A stretch of DNA of 64,000 nt from assembly GCA_009768925.2 (NCBI GenBank), contig VHIT02000018.1:124001-188000 (forward strand). Reading direction: 5' to 3'. Under the pieces are notes generated by a model. It saw only the letters and a list, made by a program, of their open reading frames with translations. It did not search any database and had not been told where the DNA came from. The stretch comes from Cryptosporidium bovis. Its lineage: Eukaryota > Apicomplexa > Conoidasida > Eucoccidiorida > Cryptosporidiidae. Of the stretch, positions 53,301 through 61,575 are shown piece by piece (position 1 is the first letter of the stretch; each line of letters opens with the position of its first letter). The position numbers and the translations under genes are program-made.

Positions 53301-53816
53301 ATTGTGAGTGTGGCCACTATTTCCCAAATTGCATCTTCCTCGTGATTCTGTTATTGAATTCAATTCAGTGTCTGTTTCATCTATTTTTCTGTTTGGTGAT
53401 ATATCACTCATAATTAACACGTTCGTGTCCAGTTTTTCCTCTTCTCTGAACATGTCCTCAGCGTTATTCGTATGATATGGATAAACGAAAAATTCCGATT
53501 CTCCAGACTCCTGCTGAGCAGCATCCTGAATAAGATTTCTAGACCATCCTAAAATTCCAATGCTGTTTTCTGACAAACAACCAATATCATCCGATAAAAT
53601 GTCATTTTCGCTTCTTTTTATGTCCCTTACTCCAAGAGTTTTACAATACTGAGAATTAGATCCACCAATTTTATTTTCACTCAATAATGGAGATCCAACA
53701 CCATGCAGCGATGATGGAGACAATGTAGACGGTGTTGTTGGCACCTTATTTTGTCCATCTTCTTCCCAAAATACATAGGACTCTTTTCTATCAAAGTCCG
53801 CAATATTTCCAATCAT
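50337..53816 (-). CDS. AT-hook protein with unrecognised central domain
   Basis: A 1159-residue protein, presumed nuclear. An AT-hook, KTRGRGRPPRIKQK, lies near residue 700; AT-hooks bind the minor groove of AT-rich DNA. Residues about 305-510 look folded, with a balanced composition and conserved-looking motifs: NLILEFTKSRTCYLKLVPSV, SRCPVPIVQTIDDLG, GGGGKYYFFDRKLQ, PYHLDPRARSSNPQRLMDFY and VWCMEMCPEVYLDAG. I cannot assign this part to a family. The leader is Asn/His-rich (HLHVHHNN, DHQHHHHNG, about 195-225). Further helical segments lie near 770-800 and 910-950 (RRAILYYKALYLVIQKHL). A chromatin or transcription role is inferred from the AT-hook only. Confidence 0.75.
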   Translation of the reverse strand: MIGNIADFDRKESYVFWEEDGQNKVPTTPSTLSPSSLHGVGSPLLSENKIGGSNSQYCKTLGVRDIKRSENDILSDDIGCLSENSIGILGWSRNLIQDAAQQESGESEFFVYPYHTNNAEDMFREEEKLDTNVLIMSDISPNRKIDETDTELNSITESRGRCNLGNSGHTHNTHCNNGIIMTTNTGENVTNTHLHVHHNNSSNNISNSGNGGTNSGSDHQHHHHNGSNIDNDTLSMLYSRIPGYNINSSENSQQHTGGYTNINSNANISDNANINGSNYNMVNSIFKEICSEENSQNNHKDLSRYMDDDYLETLKTNLILEFTKSRTCYLKLVPSVIEVFRIVRDIPSRCPVPIVQTIDDLGKEENIEKFENYFNNCITKQNCGFLAFCTEKRALKSGGGGKYYFFDRKLQLNGCHKVDVLNHHRQKNILGPVFMKVLLFMFVVDPPYHLDPRARSSNPQRLMDFYYQLKSMNKLGSIKRLLKVWCMEMCPEVYLDAGYPLGSLLWVSTLDIESHIKKWKYRGKKSNEQNNNINPLVNINGRLDSNGMVNDCRDEILEKKLVLNTDGPASNVNLVIRDKNNNFSQNKNDVSISRSDSDQIKNNENKKDEILPLNEPLSTINSTVQNSTGIDVSLQLSQNQGLKKDIALGSKNNSICQFSEDIINNLGQETLLGSNGKSTDDCKKTNSSFGNNLFVQKKTRGRGRPPRIKQKEGEITINNLEYDYLRRGETAMDNMCFGNSALEVSQKINSDKKLENNDLSRESIIELELEFEQYSDFEYSSSRFIWDSIKSLPIEALNKLYISWLDGNIPGVTRLFVNSSPALHSYLSMENSYEKKFASYESGLYAMEGDIKERQVDCSIPTQKRRREDQTSENGKAQQKIQPRQVQTEIGNLSATRRAILYYKALYLVIQKHLLIHSSEFEALLRALQKNKLKDENGTIYSSEIEKMRYIPEATLLQTKNINHISSPIQYLNDKASSCYNIKSKFKNPIMLRNSNIIVDRDIRVEKETHGDKTLELDKGMILENEILVGKCERDTATNKENLGLEIGESESYSNKKGKQIRTPNRNEILTYRSSNQLSIEGLQESEQNEFEDETREGDMQEVSSIFSIISSSQYQNYVGLSDISNSITGQLLCDQNELSKHYSGGSINEPIDFFFAIT

Positions 53817-55964
53817 TTGGTATTAGTTGTAACAAATAAAAATCAAAGCCTTAATTAATTTGTCGCTTGACTGCTTTTTACAACCTATAATATGATAGAT
53901 TCACATTTAATTCAGAGCTGTTATTTATCTCTTAATAATGAGACAATTTATAACACTGAAATTAAATGATTATTCTATTATCGTCCCGTGATTTTATTTG
54001 GCTGTTATAATAAATATATAGAAAAAAATGTAATGAACAAATTTTTCGTTTACCCTGAAATATTATTACATTTATCTATAGTAACTTTCTCATTACACAC
54101 AAATATAAATATTATTACAATTCAAGTGAGGCTCATATGACTTTAATTTTGTGTACTTTATATTTATTAGTTACCCCCACAACACGACATAATGAATCGG
54201 ATCTCTTCCTTTCTCTCTCTCTTCTCCAGAGGCTTTAATTGTTTGCGTAAAGTTGATTATTGTTTTTATGTACTGTCCCTTTTGTGTCAAAAGTAATACA
54301 TTAATTGTATATTTATTGAGACTATAAATGTAATTTAAATAATTAATCGGTACCTGTTATTTACCTAATAAGTAGTTTATTCACCTGATAATTAGTATTC
54401 CAGTCATTCACCGTCGTAACTAACTAAATTAAAACAAAGCAGACTCCAGTATAATGATAAATGCATATGTAATTATTCAAACCAATTCTTGGAGAAATAC
54501 TGGTGGACTTTGTTAAATAAACTATTCCAGAATTAAACTGTATTAGTAAATAATTATATTTACGTACTGGAACTGCCTCAACTATTCTATTTTTGGCCTC
54601 CAGATCTCTATTTATATTCACATACATCGTATTTACCTGGCGTATTTGTATATGCAAGGGTATTGGAGCAATATACGTAAATTCTGGAGTTTAATATGTC
54701 CAGAGTAGACATGAATACTAGACAAAATGCATTTATCCATATTTGTTATGCTTTTCTGAAGCGGGTATACTGAAAGCTGGTATTTTATTATAGCTCGAAT
54801 ACCAACTCTGTTTAGACGTAAAAATGTATATAAGCCCCATATTTGACTCCTGTAACCCTCCTCCAATAAATTCTCTCCCAGAAATTTCTTCCAGACCCTG
54901 CTTCCAGCTCTCCTTCAAGTAACAGATCTTATATTATTGCATCTCTGCATCCGCCCAATAAGTATCAGACCCCCCTCCAACTACTTATATTTTAATGCCA
55001 TATATACGCTTTTTTTATGTTAGTTGTACACAAAAATAAAAGAATTGGACGAACAAACACTAATTACTTTTTTTTTTATGGCGTTATCCATACTTTCCAC
55101 TTTCATTTCTATATCATAAATACATATGAAAAAAGGATTTGTTTAATATCATAACCATTGATATCCGGAAATCAGCACAAAATACGCATTTCTTTGTCAA
55201 TTTCACCTCGGTTAGTTGACAAGCTGAAAATCTGTACGGTATTCTATTCCAAACACACGAAAAACTAATATAACAAAGATCTCAGTACATAACATGGATT
55301 TTTGCAGGGGAAAAAAATCTTAACATACTTCAGAGACTAACCTAATCAATTATGCAGATGTGTGACCTGTAAAACATTTTTTTCCTATGATAAATTAATC
55401 AAATCATAGTTTTTCTCTATTTTACATAGTTTTTTTTATCCTCTCCATTCTCACCCTTCTCTATTCCGCTTTTTCTTGAAAATATTATCCGGTATTTACT
55501 GCTGTTAGCTTTAATATTCCTTGTTTAGTGCTTTTTTTACTATATAATATTGACACGCCTATGTCTACAACATTGTATTTATGTTCGGGCATGACCAAAA
55601 AAAGGAGGCGGGAAGTTTGTTTCTAGATAAGCGATTTAGTAAAAGCATATAACAAACAAAACGGGAAATGTTAATTGTGGTTTGGTTCCCTATGTTGAAG
55701 AATTAGTGTACAAGGCAACGAATTGAGTGTTTTAAAATGATAAAGACTGCGGTGGTAACATAATTGTAAAAGTAATTTAAATGAAAATGGTGCGGACATA
55801 AAAACGATACATGTAACCGCCTAAGTACAAGTGCATGTTTTCCTGTTTGAGATGTGTGATAACTCGGAAGAAATATTCGTTTATTTTTTAAATACAAAAT
55901 AAATGTAGTAGAACATAAAAGAGAGAAATAGGCAGTGGTTAGTAAATTAATTAACTGCTAAAGT
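53817..55964. other. 2.1-kb spacer upstream of AT-hook gene
   Basis: The longest non-coding stretch, between the AT-hook gene start and the FKBP gene stop. It contains an E2F-type GGCGGGAA at 55607-55614. Around 54840-54985 one strand is clearly purine-biased, with GGAGGG and GGGGGG runs on the minus strand. A TTGGGCGG sequence lies there too. Three overlapping minus-strand frames at 54424-54918 do not look like real protein. A long leader of the AT-hook gene or a non-coding transcript is plausible. Confidence 0.4.
55607..55614 (+). promoter_or_regulatory. E2F-type GGCGGGAA
   Basis: An exact GGCGGGAA, a classical E2F/DP half-site form, in the non-coding stretch 1.8 kb from the AT-hook gene start and 350 bases beyond the FKBP stop. 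Its target is unclear. Confidence 0.4.
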
Positions 55965-56954
55965 TTACAATTCATCAGATTGCCCTTGTTTTGTTGCCTC
56001 TTGTTCAGAACTCAACTCTGTCTTTTGTTCACTGCTGACAATTTTTACAAGTCTTAACTTGAAAATAATAACTTCGTTGGGGCCAATTGAATCGCCAGCA
56101 CCTCTTTCGCCATATGCAAGTTCCGGAGGAACGAAAAGTATAATTTCGTCCCCTTCATTCATAAGAGAAAGGGCCTCAACCCAAGCAGGAATAAGTTGAG
56201 AAACAGTCATTTTTGTCGGTTCATCACCTCTGTTAAATGACGAATCAAATTCAACACCATCCAGTGTTTTTCCTCTATATTGCACCTCAACTTTGTCATC
56301 AACTGAGGGATTTGTTTTCCCATCACCCTTCTTGGTTATTTTGTACTGCAGTCCAGAACTTGTTACTGTTACTCCATCAACATTTTTATTTTTATCCAGG
56401 AATTCCTGCGATCTTTTTCTCAAAAGCTCCGCTTTTGGTTCTCTGTTGTTTGGATATTCATTCTCGCTCCAAATTTCATCCTTACTGCAGTAACCACCTT
56501 CAAAACAAACATGTCTAACCCCGTCTTGTAAATTCATTTTACCATTAATATATGATTCTAAACTTGATTCCCAATTACTCAAATTTTCTCTACATGAACT
56601 TACAAAATTTTCAATAGTGAATGACAAAGAATTGTCTGCAAGTGGTTGCCAGACGTGATTTGAGCATGCTACATGACTTTCTAGAAAGTTGCTCAATGTA
56701 ATATCAGTAAATCCCTTTGGAGGAGAGGAATTTTTGTATACTTCTAATTCCTTATTTATGTACTCTTTAACTGCAAATACTATTAACTGGCAAGATTCAC
56801 AATTCAAACTTCTATCCCTGAATGCCACCTGACTGATGTCCTTTAAAGGCTTAACCTCGAATTCATCCCCTGTCCACTCTAATCTTGAGCATATTGTAAA
56901 TGTTTTTGTTATACAAAACAACACCAACAGTACATTCGAAATTCTCGTCATCAT
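55965..56954 (-). CDS. ER-lumenal FKBP peptidyl-prolyl isomerase with six-cysteine N-terminal domain
   Basis: A 329-residue secretory protein. Residues 1-21 are a signal peptide (ISNVLLVLFCITKTF) and the last four residues, SDEL, are an ER-retrieval signal. Between them are two domains. Residues 50-156 carry six cysteines (52, 55, 97, 121, 150, 156), starting with CESC, in a helical pattern like saposin-B or canopy (CNPY) proteins. Residues 200-305 are an FKBP domain (GLQYKITKKGDG, VQYRGKTLDGVEFDSSF, AWVEALSLMNEGDEI, PPELAYGERGAGDSIGPN), with Asp237, Trp258 and Tyr281 matching active-site positions. The preceding linker, KAELLRKRSQEFLDKNKNVD, resembles the lead-in of bacterial Mip/FklB isomerases. 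The likely role is protein folding in the ER lumen. Confidence 0.9.
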   Translation of the reverse strand: MMTRISNVLLVLFCITKTFTICSRLEWTGDEFEVKPLKDISQVAFRDRSLNCESCQLIVFAVKEYINKELEVYKNSSPPKGFTDITLSNFLESHVACSNHVWQPLADNSLSFTIENFVSSCRENLSNWESSLESYINGKMNLQDGVRHVCFEGGYCSKDEIWSENEYPNNREPKAELLRKRSQEFLDKNKNVDGVTVTSSGLQYKITKKGDGKTNPSVDDKVEVQYRGKTLDGVEFDSSFNRGDEPTKMTVSQLIPAWVEALSLMNEGDEIILFVPPELAYGERGAGDSIGPNEVIIFKLRLVKIVSSEQKTELSSEQEATKQGQSDEL

Positions 56955-57066
56955 TTTCAGTCAAAGATTTAGTTGTATATAATATGAAATACAACAGCTA
57001 ATATTCAGTTAATTTACTTGTATATATGTATTTATAAATTGCCTATAAATGTTCTTTATCTCAAAA

Positions 57067-57120
57067 CCAGGCTACCAGCTTCGCACTCCCCCTAATTTAC
57101 TAGAGGCGGTTCCTGCCTGG
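57067..57120. repeat. GC-rich island bounded by 6-bp inverted repeat
   Basis: CCAGGC (57067-57072) and GCCTGG (57115-57120) bracket an unusually GC-rich stretch with CTCCCCC and GAGGCGGTTCC. It sits 110-170 bases upstream of the FKBP start, so a promoter element is the simplest reading. A short structured RNA is an alternative. Confidence 0.35.
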
Positions 57121-57642
57121 ATTAAACATTTATAAATTAACGATAAATAATAAATCTTCATGAAAAATTTAATGAAATAACAAATCTATCAAGTGCTTGG
57201 CTCATTTTTTCACTTTTAGATTTGCACAGACTAACTAACTCTGAATCATCACAATACTGGGATAAACTAAAATAATTCTCTATAAAGGTAACAGTATATA
57301 CATTATAAATTATTGCTAAGTGGATAATATTTCGATTTACAAGACATTTTCTAGTTCCTTGAAATTTTAGTGGAAACAGTGGTTAAAACAAAAGAAAGTT
57401 ACATGCAAAGCATGTGGGGAAAGATATACTAAAAGATTGCATTGTATTTTAATGGCTATTTAACAAAACACATCCCACATCCAGTAAATTTCAAGCATAG
57501 AATCATAGAACTGATTTGAGTAAGTTATATTATATAACAAACAAATACTCAAATTCAACATTAAAATAAATTGCATAGATTATTAAGATTTCTAATCGTT
57601 TATTTGGCTTTACATTAAATTTGTAAAAATGTGTCAATGCAT

Positions 57643-57650
57643 GCGCCAAA
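57643..57650 (-). promoter_or_regulatory. E2F-like element
   Basis: GCGCCAAA (TTTGGCGC on the minus strand) adjoining TGCATGC in the FKBP/Trf4 spacer, about 430 bases upstream of the Trf4-like start and 690 bases from the FKBP start. Confidence 0.45.
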
Positions 57651-58077
57651 GGTTTATAAATGAAAATTAAATGCGATTTTTTATATAAATTTGCAATACA
57701 AAAAAATTAGTAACAATAATAGATAAATTATTTAAAAAAATTAAATTAGTAGGATAATTGGTCTAATTAATATAATTAACAGCAAAAGTGATAATATATG
57801 CAACATTATTATATATATTACCCTTATTACTATTGGTCATTGGTGTTTCAATATAAAGAAACATTAAAAATATTAGTGTAGGTAAATGTATGTATGCTCG
57901 GGTGTAAATACATGCTCGCTTAAAAGAGGACACGCCAGGTAATGGTATTTAATTAGCGCAGAATAAATATATAAAAGTAAAACCTCAGATATGCCTTTTA
58001 GGTGTACTAGTATATAGAGGAGAAAAGAACAAATTTAGAAAGTGAGAAAATAAGATCGGGTTGCATAGGTACAAAAT

Positions 58078-60966
58078 ATGAAAAAAGTTCGAGAAGAGGA
58101 GAGAATGAAAAAACCTTCAGGTTTACTTCACCCACATTTATGTTTAGAAAAGAAAAACGCAAAAGAATCCCTAAACGGGAATATTGTGTATGCAAATAAT
58201 TCAAAAATTGTGGAGGATAAAGTAACAAGCAGTCGCAGTAGTGGCTTGAGGCAAACAATAGAGTCGAAGTTTTATGGAAAAAGCAATTGTAACTCTTCCG
58301 TAATATATAGGAAAACAAAGTCCGAATATTATGTATCTGGAAAGTCTTGTTCAAATTCGTCCGTAGAATTCACGAGGAGCTATGAAGAGTCTAACACCAG
58401 TATAAACAACTATAAGAATGTGGGAGTTAATTCTGATGTGTCATCATATATGAAAAGCAATCCAAGGAGAGTGTTTGAGATAATAGATAAAACATTAAAT
58501 GCATTATTAGATAAGATAGTTCCTGGCCAAAAAAAGAAGAAAGAAAAATTAATATTGCTACAGTGTGTAGAATTGCTGGTGAATGAGACTTTTGGTGATT
58601 CAGCAAAGTTATTTTTAACTGGTTCTGCTGCAGCGGACATAGATTCAGAAACAAGTGATATAGATTTAGTGGTTTTTACGTCGTTTGAATCTAGAATAGC
58701 ATTAATGAAAATGGCGAATAAATTTAAGAGTATAAGATGGAAACATAGAGAAGAGTGTATTAACTGCAAGAATGCAAGAAATTCAAATAACAACGGTAAT
58801 TACTACTCGAAAATAAATTTGAGCTCATCGTCAGTTGAATGTTGCATTGAAAGTCTACTTTGTGATATGGAAGTTAACGTAATAACAACGGCCAAAGTGC
58901 CTGTAATGATGATGAGAAGCAAACAAGCAAAATTCAAAACAGAATGTGATATATCGATAAATATGTATACCTCATTAATGCATTCAATATTGTTTCAATG
59001 TGTATTATTTTCTCACCCGGAACTCCAATCCGTGTTAAGATTAATTAAATATTGGTTGCACATAAGAAGACTCCCTGTGGCGAAGGATGGAGGACTTCCT
59101 TGCATAGCATGGTTATTTCTCGCAATTGTTCACTGTTCAATAGGAATAAACAAACCATATAAGTCTCAAAAAGAATATCTTGAGAATGTATTTATGCCTG
59201 CAAAACAGGTTTTATCCAGTTTGCAAATTAAATCTTCAAACTGTTATTCAAGCTTTCAAAGTACCGAAATGGGATCTCCAATTAATTTTCCGCCCAGTAA
59301 TTCTTCACCAAGTGCTTTGTCTGAGGAGTCGAACTGTGAATGCTCCAACGGTCATAACAGTGGTGCTAATATTGAGAAAGGAATTAAAAGTAATATTATT
59401 AATAACAATGTGGACAATGAAGAACATACAGAAACTGTAGATAAAGTAGGAAGAGAGATAACCAAAGACGAAATGAAAGAGACAAATGAATCGTCTTCTG
59501 ATGTTAGTAATATGTTAGAATTTTCAATATTCTCCATAGGTGGCGATAGCAATAAAAACAATATTACATCTCAGTTTAATGCAAATAGTGGAAGTTGCAA
59601 TGGTCGCTCTTCTTTAATTCAAAAAGATGATGTGGATTTTAACGAAAAAGGCACTACATTTATGGCTTTGGTTTCATTCTTTACGTCTATTTGGAATCGA
59701 AATTCGCTAACTTGTAGCGTTTCTGTGATAAACAAAAACATTCAGCCCAAAGATTTAAAAACCACTTCACAGGTTATATTTAGTAACGGTGGAATATGGG
59801 ATGAAATATTGACTTTAGACGATCCCTCTGCTTCCCTACTTAGACAGCTTGAAGTTCTTAAATTAAGCAATTCTGATGACTTTGAGATAGGAAATAAGTT
59901 ATTTAAACATATATTTTCAAATCATAGTAGAGAAAAGGTTAGTGGTAGTAGTGCTAACCTAGATGAAGTTAAGGGTATCGGAGAACCTGAACTTGATAAA
60001 AAAAATGATATAACATCTTTACTTGGAAATCATAACTCAGAATGGAGACTTCCTCCAAGTGACTGTATTATAGTGTCAAATCTAGCAGCTAGAATAACAT
60101 GTGGCACATGGTTGGTATATTTATATGAACTTAAAAGAGGTCATGATATACTAGATACGTATTTACAGCAAATATCAATGAATAACTTTAATGAAAGTGA
60201 GATAGTAAGCAAATTATTCAAACCAATAAATGATGAGATATACAAGATACCTGCTAAACTTTCCACAAAAACACCACTATGTGTTTACCCTTGTGTAGAT
60301 TTGGACTTAATTATTGAGAAAGATATAATTGCACTTGTCCAGGTTCCTTATTATGAACAAAATCATAAATTTTGCTTAATACTATTATTTGGACATTTAG
60401 TTATTTTAAGAATTGAAAAAATATGTGTTGATTGGGAGGGTGGCTGGTGGAGCAAAGAATTTTTAAATAGAAGAGATGTGAGATCAGTTCTTCATGGAAC
60501 GTTGTTTTTGCCCATTCCTCTCTCATTAAATCACTTAGATAAAAACGGTTCATCCGCTTTTTGTATTCTACAGCCTTTAGATTCAAGAATTATTAATTAT
60601 ATTCCAGAAATTAAAAGTAATGGTGGCGATAACGTTAGTATAGACGAAGTTATGGTTAACCCAGCATTGTTTATTACTTTAATAAATAACGTAGAGTGGT
60701 ACTCTGTAGATGATCTTAATGGATTCTACATCATCCCAATTAACGAATATTACAGATTTCTAGACATCGAGTCCATCGCTAAAAAATCTCCTTATTGGTA
60801 CGAAAACTTTAGTGATAATAATCATCTTTTACAACCTCTTCTTTCAATGTGTAGATTTTGTAAAAGAACGTCGCTTACCTCAGGAATGGAAAAAGTGCTT
60901 AAGTTTAAAAGTACATATTGGACCATTAAAAGAAGAAAAGATTTTGTATCTAATAAAAACAATTGA
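58078..60966 (+). CDS. Trf4/5-type non-canonical nucleotidyltransferase
   Basis: A 962-residue protein. The catalytic domain of the DNA polymerase beta superfamily shows LTGSAAADIDSETSDIDLVV, with the G-S pair at about 182-183 and the two metal-binding aspartates D-x-D at about 194-196. The third aspartate lies in CDMEVNV near 263. Then come LIKYWLHIRRLPVAKDGGLP and a PAP-associated segment with FFTSIWN and LTLDDPS near 540-585. In Trf4/5 (TENT4) such enzymes add short A tails that send nuclear RNAs to the exosome. A long Ser/Asn/Glu-rich insert (about 380-520) splits the central domain. The C-terminal 350 residues are folded-looking and have no family I recognise. A terminal uridylyltransferase is an alternative. 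Confidence 0.82.
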   Translation: MKKVREEERMKKPSGLLHPHLCLEKKNAKESLNGNIVYANNSKIVEDKVTSSRSSGLRQTIESKFYGKSNCNSSVIYRKTKSEYYVSGKSCSNSSVEFTRSYEESNTSINNYKNVGVNSDVSSYMKSNPRRVFEIIDKTLNALLDKIVPGQKKKKEKLILLQCVELLVNETFGDSAKLFLTGSAAADIDSETSDIDLVVFTSFESRIALMKMANKFKSIRWKHREECINCKNARNSNNNGNYYSKINLSSSSVECCIESLLCDMEVNVITTAKVPVMMMRSKQAKFKTECDISINMYTSLMHSILFQCVLFSHPELQSVLRLIKYWLHIRRLPVAKDGGLPCIAWLFLAIVHCSIGINKPYKSQKEYLENVFMPAKQVLSSLQIKSSNCYSSFQSTEMGSPINFPPSNSSPSALSEESNCECSNGHNSGANIEKGIKSNIINNNVDNEEHTETVDKVGREITKDEMKETNESSSDVSNMLEFSIFSIGGDSNKNNITSQFNANSGSCNGRSSLIQKDDVDFNEKGTTFMALVSFFTSIWNRNSLTCSVSVINKNIQPKDLKTTSQVIFSNGGIWDEILTLDDPSASLLRQLEVLKLSNSDDFEIGNKLFKHIFSNHSREKVSGSSANLDEVKGIGEPELDKKNDITSLLGNHNSEWRLPPSDCIIVSNLAARITCGTWLVYLYELKRGHDILDTYLQQISMNNFNESEIVSKLFKPINDEIYKIPAKLSTKTPLCVYPCVDLDLIIEKDIIALVQVPYYEQNHKFCLILLFGHLVILRIEKICVDWEGGWWSKEFLNRRDVRSVLHGTLFLPIPLSLNHLDKNGSSAFCILQPLDSRIINYIPEIKSNGGDNVSIDEVMVNPALFITLINNVEWYSVDDLNGFYIIPINEYYRFLDIESIAKKSPYWYENFSDNNHLLQPLLSMCRFCKRTSLTSGMEKVLKFKSTYWTIKRRKDFVSNKNN

Positions 60967-61575
60967 AAGTATATACTACTCCTATTACAAGATAATGTAG
61001 GATTTGGGTTGGTTGTTTAAATTAAAAGAACTGTGTAATAGTTATTTAATTGTATGTAGTCTTAAATACATCATTTGTAATTCACAGTATAATACTAGGA
61101 CAAAAACACTTTGCTATTGTTTTGATGGTGTTTTACACACTTTTTATTTTATCTGTACCCTATCTATATATATTTTAAACTTATAACTTCTGTTTATAAA
61201 TCAAGAACAAATCTCATTAAAAAAAAGTGACAACTAAACAAATGTAAAAGATAATTACCCCCGGATAAATATTAAAATAAATCTCAATTCCATTGGAATA
61301 CCAAGTAAATGTATGTAATGTGGTTTCCAACCCTCCATTTTAAAAACCAACAAGTATAAATCGTAACAATGAAACACAGTCCAATTTTATGTTTAATTTA
61401 TGTGTATCTTATTGTAAACACCAAAATTGAATAAACATACAAAATTATACGTTGTTCTAAATCACTAAAAAACACAATAATCACTATTGTTGATGTTATT
61501 TCGATGTCTACAAGTGGTGTACTAATATTAAATATGACTAGAATTAATATTAGAATTAGAGTAAGTTGTTTTAAT
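60967..61575. other. convergent spacer: Trf4-like and TPX2-motif genes
   Basis: A 609-base tail-to-tail stretch, AT-rich, with no gene or named element found. Confidence 0.4.

Larger units (their letters stand above)
56955..58077. other. divergent promoter: FKBP and Trf4-like genes
   Basis: An 1123-base head-to-head spacer. It holds a GC-rich island with CCAGGC/GCCTGG ends at 57067-57120, a GTGGGG box near 57415, and TGCATGCGCCAAA with the E2F-like GCGCCAAA at 57643-57650. No coding frame is visible. Confidence 0.5.

Noticed and set aside
54424-54918. Three overlapping minus-strand open frames upstream of the AT-hook gene
   Set aside because: Each is 61-77 codons, they overlap in different frames, and none shows protein motifs.
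55703-55897. 64-codon minus-strand open frame beyond the FKBP gene
   Set aside because: Short, without motifs, and with composition expected by chance.
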